Assembly (NCBI GenBank): GCA_044233795.1
Contig: JBIIJL010000002.1
Coordinates: forward strand, 1 to 64,000
Reading direction: 5' to 3'
Source of the DNA: JBIIJL01 sp044233795
Lineage (GTDB): Bacteria; Pseudomonadota; Gammaproteobacteria; Legionellales; Legionellaceae
DNA length: 64,000 bases
In this document: positions 57,923 through 64,000 of the stretch, piece by piece
Numbering within the stretch: the stretch's first letter is position 1
How the letters are laid out: every line of letters starts with the position of its first letter
Notes under the pieces: generated by a model
What the model was told of the DNA's origin: nothing
The model's input: only the letters and a program-made list of their open reading frames with translations
The model's database searches: none
Translations under genes and position numbers: made by a program

Positions 57923-59662
57923 GTGGATAACAATCGTATTTACTTTGCCAATCGTGAAAACGTTAGCCGATTTTTGAATCAATGGGATGTGCTGTTGCTC
58001 ATCTTTGTTTTTTCTATCTTGTTTTTTTTCGGTTGGGCGGGTCATCAAATGGCAACGCCTTATTCTTTGGGTACGCCACTGCCAATCTCGCTTGACCCGA
58101 CTATGTTGCCTTTCTATGCCTTACGAACCGTGCTACGCATGTTTATAGCCCTTGGCTTTTCAATGCTTTTTGCTCTGGTGTTTGGTGCTTTGGCAGCGAA
58201 ATACCGGCGTGTAGAGCTTGTCATTATTCCTGCGATTGATGTTTTACAATCTGTACCGGTATTGAGTTTTCTTGCTATCACGATTACGGGCTTTATTAGA
58301 CTTTTTCCTCATAGCTTGCTTGGTCCTGAATGTGCGTCTATTTTTGTTATTTTTACGGCACAAGTTTGGAATATCACTTTTAGTTTTTATCAATCGTTAC
58401 AAATGCTGCCTTATGATTTGCGAGAAGCAGCGGCGATGTTTCAGTTGTCTCCTTGGCAGCGTTTTTGGAAAGTTGAAGTACCTTATTCAATGCCAGGATT
58501 ATTGTGGAATATGATGATGTCGATGTCAGCAAGTTGGTTTTTTGTAGTGCTTTCAGAAGCCATTTCCGTTGCTCATCAAGAGATCCGTTTGCCAGGGGTT
58601 GGATCATATATTGCCTTGGCCATTATGCAAAAAGATCTCTTTGCCGTAGGTTATGCCATTTTAACGATGGTGGTAGTGATCTTTCTTTACGATCAGATTT
58701 TATTTAGGCCTTTGATTGCTTGGTCTGAGAAATTTAAATCAGAGCAATCTGCCGATGACGAAGAGTATCAATCATGGTTGATTGATTTTGTGCGTCGTAG
58801 TCGATTGATGTGGTTCGCAGAGGAAGCTGCTGCTATCTTAAGAGACAGATTTGTAAATACACGTCTTTTTAGCAAACAACGAGCAAAACCTTTATATGAA
58901 ATCGATGTTGAGCAGCAAAAGCGCACTGATTGGTTGTGGAATACCCTAGTCATATTGACGATAGTTGTCGCTGGTTACAAATTGTTGCACTATATTCTCA
59001 ATGTGCTCAATTTTGAGGAAATATTACATGTTTTTTATTTAGGTGCTGCAACTGGATTGCGCGTGGTGGTGCTGATTATATTAAGTTCTTTGCTTTGGAT
59101 CCCAGTTGGTGTATGGGTGGGGTTACGACCTCGTTTAGCACAGAAAATTCAGCCGGTGATTCAATTTTTCGCAGCATTTCCTGCCAATCTGTTTTATCCG
59201 TTGTTTGTGATTGCTATTGTCGAGTTTCATCTGAGTGTGGAAATTTGGGTGACACCTTTGATGATTTTGGGTACACAATGGTACATCCTATTTAATGTTA
59301 TTGCTGGGGCATCGATGATTCCAAGGGATCTATATTTGGTTGCAGATAATTTTGGATTGAAAGGATGGCAATGGTGGCGGCGGTTAGCATTACCGGGTAT
59401 TTTTCCTTTCTATATTACAGGTGCGATTACTGCTGCAGGCGGGGCTTGGAACGCTAGTATTGTTGCTGAATGGGTTAGCTGGGGCAGCACAACCTTGAAG
59501 GCCACCGGATTGGGTGAATATATTCAAGCCAGTACTATTGCGGGTGATTTTCAAAAGCTTGCTTTAGGAACAGCCATGATGTGTATATATGTCTTGATGT
59601 TTAATCATGTCATTTGGCGGCCCTTATATCGTTTAGCGCAAGAGCGCTTTCATTTGAATTGA
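57923..59662 (+). CDS. ABC transporter permease, two fused domains (nitrate/sulfonate/taurine-like)
   Basis: 579 residues from a GTG start (AGGAGAGG upstream). Two binding-protein-dependent permease halves are joined in one chain: the first EAA loop is EAAAMFQLSPWQRFWKVEVP (~residues 170-190), the second lies around NFGLKGWQWWRRLALPGIFP (~475-495). About a dozen membrane helices in all. The closest style is the nitrate/sulfonate/bicarbonate class. Its ATPase follows by 8 bases. No periplasmic binding protein gene is adjacent, so the substrate is unknown. Confidence 0.88.
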   Translation: MDNNRIYFANRENVSRFLNQWDVLLLIFVFSILFFFGWAGHQMATPYSLGTPLPISLDPTMLPFYALRTVLRMFIALGFSMLFALVFGALAAKYRRVELVIIPAIDVLQSVPVLSFLAITITGFIRLFPHSLLGPECASIFVIFTAQVWNITFSFYQSLQMLPYDLREAAAMFQLSPWQRFWKVEVPYSMPGLLWNMMMSMSASWFFVVLSEAISVAHQEIRLPGVGSYIALAIMQKDLFAVGYAILTMVVVIFLYDQILFRPLIAWSEKFKSEQSADDEEYQSWLIDFVRRSRLMWFAEEAAAILRDRFVNTRLFSKQRAKPLYEIDVEQQKRTDWLWNTLVILTIVVAGYKLLHYILNVLNFEEILHVFYLGAATGLRVVVLIILSSLLWIPVGVWVGLRPRLAQKIQPVIQFFAAFPANLFYPLFVIAIVEFHLSVEIWVTPLMILGTQWYILFNVIAGASMIPRDLYLVADNFGLKGWQWWRRLALPGIFPFYITGAITAAGGAWNASIVAEWVSWGSTTLKATGLGEYIQASTIAGDFQKLALGTAMMCIYVLMFNHVIWRPLYRLAQERFHLN

Positions 59663-59670
59663 GACAAGAT

Positions 59671-60969
59671 ATGCATTCTTCTAAAACAATTATTGCTATT
59701 GAGCATTTGCGAAAAGCATTTAAAAAAGCCGCCACTCAGGATTTGTTAGTGCTCGAAGATGTTAATTTTGAGTTGCAAGAGGGTGAAATCGTAGCCCTCC
59801 TCGGTAAGTCGGGCTCTGGAAAATCAACACTCTTAAGGATTATTGCAGGTCTGGTGTCGCCGACTAGTGGCGAAGTGTTTTATCGTGGATCACCTGTTAG
59901 AGAACCTGTGCCGGGTATTGCCATGGTCTTTCAATCTTTTGCTTTGATGCCATGGTTAACCGTATTGGAAAATGTAGAATTAGGCCTTGAGGCGCAAGGG
60001 GTTCCGCGTGAAGAGCGAAGACGTCGGGCTATTGAAGCAATTGATACGATAGGGCTTGATGGTTTTGAATCAGCTTTTCCTAAAGAATTGTCTGGCGGTA
60101 TGCGTCAGCGAGTTGGTTTTGCGCGGGCATTGGTGATTAATCCAGATGTTTTGTTGATGGATGAACCGTTTTCAGCTCTCGATGTTTTAACTGCTGAGAA
60201 CTTAAAATCAGATTTGTTGCGCTTGTGGCAAGAGAAAAAAACCAACACCAATGGCATCTTGCTGGTGACTCATAATATCGAAGAGGCCGCAATGCTTGCT
60301 GATAGAATCGTGATTTTGGGTAGTGACCCCGGTTATATTCGTGCGGATTTACCTGTCAACATCGCACAACCCCGAGCAACAGAGCGGCCAGAATTTCGGG
60401 CGTTGGTGGATAGAATTTATACGTTAATGACTACGGGTGGTAGGGAGAAAACTCGCCATGCCCAACGTGAGCGACAAATTGGGTTAGGTTATCGCTTGCC
60501 TGATGTCGAACCTTCAGAGTTATCGGGTTTGATTGAAACCATGAAGTCTTTTGAAGAGCGGATTGATTTGCCTGAGCTTGCTGATGAACTTATGATGAAT
60601 GTTGATGATCTATTCCCTATCTTAGAAACCTTGGAAATTTTAGGTTTTGCTAAAGTTGTGGATGGTGATATTCATTTGAGTGAGCTTGGCCGTCAGTTTT
60701 CAGAAGCTGATCTTCAAGAGCGCAAGCAGTTGTTTGCTGAGCGTTTGCTAGAGAAAGTACCCTTGGCCCAATATATTCGCAGGGTCTTGGATGATAAAGT
60801 TGGGCATCGTGTTTCTGAAGAACGCTTTTTAAGCAAGCTTGAGGATTATCTTAGTGAAAAAGAAGCCGAGCGTGTTTTAAAGACCATGATTGACTGGGGG
60901 CGCTACGCTGAAATTTTCGCCTATGATTTTAATACAGGGATCCTTCGGTTAGAGCAGCAGGGCGAGTGA
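59671..60969 (+). CDS. ABC transporter ATPase with C-terminal AAA-associated domain
   Basis: 432 residues from ATG 59671. Walker A GKSGSGKST (~45-53), Q-loop FQSFALMPW, signature LSGGMRQRVGFARAL, Walker B VLLMDEPFSALD, H-loop THNIEEA. Residues ~290-430 form a separate helical domain (ELSGLIETMKSFEERIDLPELADEL, LETLEILGFAKVVDG) typical of nitrate/sulfonate-class ATPases with a regulatory extension. Pairs with the fused permease upstream. Confidence 0.92.
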   Translation: MHSSKTIIAIEHLRKAFKKAATQDLLVLEDVNFELQEGEIVALLGKSGSGKSTLLRIIAGLVSPTSGEVFYRGSPVREPVPGIAMVFQSFALMPWLTVLENVELGLEAQGVPREERRRRAIEAIDTIGLDGFESAFPKELSGGMRQRVGFARALVINPDVLLMDEPFSALDVLTAENLKSDLLRLWQEKKTNTNGILLVTHNIEEAAMLADRIVILGSDPGYIRADLPVNIAQPRATERPEFRALVDRIYTLMTTGGREKTRHAQRERQIGLGYRLPDVEPSELSGLIETMKSFEERIDLPELADELMMNVDDLFPILETLEILGFAKVVDGDIHLSELGRQFSEADLQERKQLFAERLLEKVPLAQYIRRVLDDKVGHRVSEERFLSKLEDYLSEKEAERVLKTMIDWGRYAEIFAYDFNTGILRLEQQGE

Positions 60970-60979
60970 GTAGCCTTGG

Positions 60980-61618
60980 TCATGAATTTGCATGATTTTG
61001 ACGTTTTGCTTCAACCAATAAAAAATCTAAAATCTCAATGAGATGCTCTTCTGTCTTTGCCATTTGTAGGTCAGTTTTAAATTGATTATTCACTACAAAC
61101 GCAGGTACCGCATTGATATGATCTCGCGCCATTAGGGCTTTACCGCTGCTGATTTGAAGATTTATGCTTGGGGAAGTGAGAAAAGCGCTTTTCGCAATGT
61201 CTGCTTTGACGCCATGTGCGGCGAAAAAATCAATCATGGCTTGGTTGCTATTGAGAGCCTTTTTGTCGATGAGAATGGTTTTAAATAAGATAGGGTTTAA
61301 TTTGTCTGAGAGTGAGAGGGCGTCTGCGGTATAAAATGCTTTTGCGTAAAACTCCCAGTCGTTATTAAAGACTACTGGCACTTTGGTGAAATAGATTGCA
61401 TCGCCTTTTTTTGTGGCCCAGGCGTTAATAGCGGGTTCTAATCGATAACACCAGGGACAGCCATAGCTAAAAAATTCAGTCACTTCAATGCCGTTTTTTA
61501 TGCTGCTCGGTACTTTACCCGCATTAACCAGCTCATAGTCCTTCCCAACGACTAAATCAGCACTATTGCTTGTTAGTGTGATTAGAAATAACAGCACCGA
61601 GCAACCAATTTTAAGCAT
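60980..61618 (-). CDS. dsbA: Periplasmic thiol:disulfide interchange protein DsbA-like
   Basis: 212 residues from ATG 61618; AAGGTGG lies 5 bases before it, which favours it over the in-frame GTG at 61627. Signal peptide (VLLFLITLTSNSA), then a thioredoxin fold with the active site CPWC (Cys54/Cys57) in FFSYGCPWCYRLEP and the cis-Pro in INAVPAFVVNN. Oxidises cysteines of exported proteins. The CPWC dipeptide differs from E. coli's CPHC. Convergent with the ABC ATPase gene. Confidence 0.92.
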   Translation of the reverse strand: MLKIGCSVLLFLITLTSNSADLVVGKDYELVNAGKVPSSIKNGIEVTEFFSYGCPWCYRLEPAINAWATKKGDAIYFTKVPVVFNNDWEFYAKAFYTADALSLSDKLNPILFKTILIDKKALNSNQAMIDFFAAHGVKADIAKSAFLTSPSINLQISSGKALMARDHINAVPAFVVNNQFKTDLQMAKTEEHLIEILDFLLVEAKRQNHANS

Positions 61619-61773
61619 GTGAGCCACCTTCTAACAAACCATTTAAAACGGATGAGTCTATCATGCAATAATGACATTCTGCTAGAGCGGATCGGAGTGG
61701 TTCAAAATAACAACAGTATTTAACGTGTTTAATGTTACACTTGTGGCTATTAAGCCATATAGATGTGAACGAT

Positions 61774-62388
61774 ATGTTAAAAAATCCCTATTCAAAAGCC
61801 TCCTTTCTGAAAAGTGCTGCCCAGGCGTCCCAATTGCCAGAAGATGCCGGTTATGAGGTTGCCTTTGCCGGGCGATCCAATGCTGGGAAATCGAGCGCTT
61901 TGAATTGTTTAACTGGTGTTAGGCAGCTTGCTCGGACCAGTAAAACTCCAGGGCGCACGCAACTTATCAATGTATTTACTTTGGGGGATTCAACGCGACG
62001 CCTTATTGACTTACCTGGTTATGGATATGCCAAAGTGGCCATGCAAGTCAAAGTAGATTGGCAAAAAAACTTAGCGCATTATCTTGATGTTAGAAAAAGC
62101 CTTAAAGGATTGGTGCTTTTAATGGATATTCGACATCCACTCAAAGCTTTGGATGAGTCGATGATTGACTGGGCGTATGGTCGAGAGTTACCGGTACATA
62201 TTCTTCTAACTAAGGCTGATAAATTAAGCCGTGGTCAGGCACAAAGCACATTGATCAAAGTGCGCGAGCATTATGAGTTGATGGAGGCGCTTGTTACAGT
62301 ACAGACATTTTCCTCATTGAAAAAAACAGGCGTGGATGAGCTCATGCATCGATTGAATGAATGGTATGAGTTTGAATTATTGGATTGA
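61774..62388 (+). CDS. engB: Ribosome biogenesis GTPase EngB/YihA
   Basis: 204 residues from MLKNPYSKASFLKSAA; fourteen codons upstream lack a ribosome site. GTPase motifs: G1 GRSNAGKSSAL, G2 region KTPGRTQLIN, G3 DLPGYGYAKV, G4 TKAD and G5 FSSLKKTGV. Needed for large-subunit assembly. Convergent with maf, one base apart. Confidence 0.96.
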   Translation: MLKNPYSKASFLKSAAQASQLPEDAGYEVAFAGRSNAGKSSALNCLTGVRQLARTSKTPGRTQLINVFTLGDSTRRLIDLPGYGYAKVAMQVKVDWQKNLAHYLDVRKSLKGLVLLMDIRHPLKALDESMIDWAYGRELPVHILLTKADKLSRGQAQSTLIKVREHYELMEALVTVQTFSSLKKTGVDELMHRLNEWYEFELLD

Positions 62389-62389
62389 G

Positions 62390-62980
62390 CTAGTGTTCAT
62401 CATTAATCTGTTTTTCTAGCTCCTGTAATAATTCTCGCACCGTATTCAAGGGCAGTCCCATGACAGAATAAAAGCAACCGTCGATATGAGAAATATATTG
62501 TCCAATATAACTTTGAATGCCATAACCACCTGATTTATCATGATAATTTCCTGTTGAGAGGTAATGGTTGATTGCCTCATCAGGGAGGTTGGCGAAGGTC
62601 ACTGTGGTTTGTTGCATCACGATGTTTTGATAAGTGTTATGAGCGATGCCGACACTTGTGATGACCTCGTGGCTCTTGCCAGAAAGGCTTTTCAAAATCT
62701 CAAAAGCATGTAGGCGGTCGCGAGGCTTGCCGATGATTTTACCATCTAAGACAACCTCAGTGTCAGCGCATAACACAGGCAGTGATTTTAGGCGGTCTTC
62801 TTTGATTTTGGTTGTCGCAGCGAGTAATTTCTCGTGCGTTACCCGCATCGAATAAGCTATTGCCGTTTCATTTGGTGCAATGATTTCAGGCGTGTCGACT
62901 AGTAGAAGCTCAAATGCTACGCCCATTTGGGTGAGTAGTTCTCTTCGTCTAGGACTTTTTGATGCTAAATAAATTTTCAT
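62390..62980 (-). CDS. maf: Maf-family nucleotide pyrophosphatase
   Basis: 196 residues. Family marks: IYLASKSPRRRELLTQMGV (N-terminal phosphate site), CADTEVVLDGKIIGKP, YHDKSGGYGIQ and the final YSVMGLPLNTVRELL. Cleaves (d)NTPs including modified bases, guarding against their incorporation. The start overlaps mmsB by 4 bases. Confidence 0.95.
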   Translation of the reverse strand: MKIYLASKSPRRRELLTQMGVAFELLLVDTPEIIAPNETAIAYSMRVTHEKLLAATTKIKEDRLKSLPVLCADTEVVLDGKIIGKPRDRLHAFEILKSLSGKSHEVITSVGIAHNTYQNIVMQQTTVTFANLPDEAINHYLSTGNYHDKSGGYGIQSYIGQYISHIDGCFYSVMGLPLNTVRELLQELEKQINDEH

Positions 62981-63864
62981 TCGTGTCCAATATGTTTAAT
63001 AATTGCCGAGAAATCAAGCTCTCCTTGCGCTTGGTCAATAAATGCTTGGTAAAGGCTGGTCGCTTGTGCGCCCATTTTGGTATTGATGCCGACCGATGTT
63101 GCCGATTGCTGGCTTAAATTGAGGTCTTTGAGCATCATTGCCGCACTAAATCCTGGTTGGTAATGATTGTTTGCAGGTACATTTTCAAGGATGCCTGGGA
63201 CTGGGGTATAGTTACTGATGGCCCAGCATTGTCCCGAAGAATTGGTTACCACCTCAAATAATTTTTCCGAAGTAAGGCCTAGTGCTTCACCGAGGATAAA
63301 AGCTTCTGATATGGCAATCATCGAGATACCTAAGATCATGTTGTTACATATCTTTGCTGCTTGCCCGCTGCCAGCAGCTCCTGCATGGATAATTTTTTTC
63401 CCCAAGGATTTGAGATAGGGCAATGATTTTTGAAAGGCCTCTTCACTTCCTCCAACCATGAAGGTGAGCCGTGCCTCAGTTGCACCTAAAACACCACCCG
63501 AGACCGGCGCATCAATGGCGAGTCGATGGTCTTTTATAGCAGCGTCGTGGATTTCACGAGCGCTTTCTACATCGATAGTGGAGCAATCAATGAATAAAGT
63601 TGTTTGAGATGCCAAAGTAAATAAACTTTCTTGGCCTAAATAAATACTTTTTACTTGTGGACCAGTTTGTAGCATCGTGAAGATGACGTCTTGCTCTGTT
63701 GCTGCTTCAAGAAGAGTATTTGCTCCCACGCCGCCTGACTCAACGAAAGCTTTGATGGCTGAAGATTGGAGATCAAAGCCTGTCACTCTATGCCCTTGTC
63801 GAATCAAATTGATGGCCATGGGACGCCCCATGTGCCCTAAACCAATGAATCCAATACGTGCCAT
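62977..63864 (-). CDS. mmsB: 3-hydroxyisobutyrate dehydrogenase
   Basis: 295 residues. NAD fold IGFIGLGHMGRPMAINL, substrate motif DAPVSGGVLGATEARLTFMVGG, and the catalytic Lys in AAKICNNM. Oxidises 3-hydroxyisobutyrate to methylmalonate semialdehyde in valine breakdown. It lies directly after mmsA, which takes the next step, and overlaps maf. Confidence 0.95.
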   Translation of the reverse strand: MARIGFIGLGHMGRPMAINLIRQGHRVTGFDLQSSAIKAFVESGGVGANTLLEAATEQDVIFTMLQTGPQVKSIYLGQESLFTLASQTTLFIDCSTIDVESAREIHDAAIKDHRLAIDAPVSGGVLGATEARLTFMVGGSEEAFQKSLPYLKSLGKKIIHAGAAGSGQAAKICNNMILGISMIAISEAFILGEALGLTSEKLFEVVTNSSGQCWAISNYTPVPGILENVPANNHYQPGFSAAMMLKDLNLSQQSATSVGINTKMGAQATSLYQAFIDQAQGELDFSAIIKHIGHE

Positions 63865-63875
63865 TTGAGTAACCT

Positions 63876-64000
63876 CTATTGGTTGGTTGGCATTGCAAAC
63901 GCATGAACATTGTGATCATGCGCGGGCCATTTACTGGTGATGGTTTTAAGCTTAGTGTAAAAATGTATACTTTCAAGGCCATGCATAGAGGTATCGCCAA
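63876..64000 (-). CDS. mmsA: C-terminus of methylmalonate-semialdehyde dehydrogenase (partial)
   Basis: Only the last 40 codons are in the window. GDTSMHGLESIHFYTKLKT and a final FAMPTNQ match the conserved end of MmsA (CoA-acylating methylmalonate semialdehyde dehydrogenase). A longer open frame on the same strand in another phase (63788-64000) is a shadow. Eleven bases separate the stop from mmsB, forming a valine catabolism operon. Confidence 0.85.
   Translation of the reverse strand, partial: GDTSMHGLESIHFYTKLKTITSKWPAHDHNVHAFAMPTNQ

Noticed and set aside
63788..64000. 70-codon minus-strand reading frame at the window end
   Set aside because: It is out of phase with mmsA, whose C-terminus reads correctly in the neighbouring frame, and it overlaps mmsB.

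Overview
The window looks like chromosomal DNA of a gammaproteobacterium in the order Legionellales (Legionella/Coxiella/Aquicella/Berkiella-like). The core genes and their order are gammaproteobacterial: rppH-ptsP-lgt-thyA, ubiE-ubiJ-ubiB, ksgA ... apaH, and a split-P glycine cleavage operon. Several genes also point to a host-associated lifestyle: a secreted IcmL/DotI-family protein, paralogous repeat proteins whose C-terminal region resembles one I remember from Legionella/Coxiella repeat proteins, and several family-less proteins with polar C-terminal tails. The genus cannot be fixed from this sequence alone.

Layout. 1-4402: three tandem paralogues built from a conserved N-terminus, 34-residue GLLTGD..AQ.N repeats and a C-terminal globular domain; the first is cut by the window edge and the middle one has lost the C-terminal domain. 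4474-10476 (minus): an rppH-ptsP-lgt-thyA operon continued by a SugE-type SMR exporter and an unusual cytochrome P450. 10659-18556: ansA, glmU, a 652-residue FAD monooxygenase-like protein with a membrane-seeking tail, a DUF1841 protein, a LysE/ArgO exporter and a Rieske ferredoxin. 18737-24592: a multihaem cytochrome c followed by the aerobic terminal oxidase genes (coxB with a fused cytochrome c domain, coxA, cox11/ctaG, coxC). 24701-27712: ubiquinone biosynthesis ubiE-ubiJ-ubiB, which supplies the quinone pool of the same respiratory chain. 28127-30619: two unrecognised proteins and epmC. 30607-36472: parC, a 660-base palindrome-rich gap, ksgA, a TraI_2/HD-like protein without its HD dyad, and apaH. 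36489-41103: a TolC-MacA-MacB-type tripartite exporter in which the ATPase and permease are separate genes.

41121-44246 is the most interesting stretch. A 674-residue protein carries the motifs of class II nucleotidyl cyclase toxins (anthrax edema factor, Bordetella CyaA, Pseudomonas ExoY): an Asp-x-Asp metal site and an HG..(D/E)..N(P) motif with the exact family spacing. It sits 44 bases downstream of a secreted repeat protein on the same strand. 44423-51810 holds polA, lpxD, a ketoacyl-ACP synthase, a tandem GNAT protein, a DUF155/RMD1 membrane protein and a small HTH protein. 52193-56824 is the glycine cleavage operon gcvT-gcvH-gcvPA-yciI-gcvPB. The window ends with the IcmL-like protein, a fused-permease ABC importer and its ATPase, dsbA, engB, maf, and mmsB with the 3' end of mmsA (valine degradation).

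A dispersed intergenic repeat (ends like GCGTGTTGAC, internal small hairpins with a CTTGT loop) lies beside several genes, including the cyclase gene, whose stop codon falls inside one copy. I found no tRNA, rRNA, CRISPR array or intact insertion sequence. All family assignments rest on reading motifs by eye; no database search was possible.
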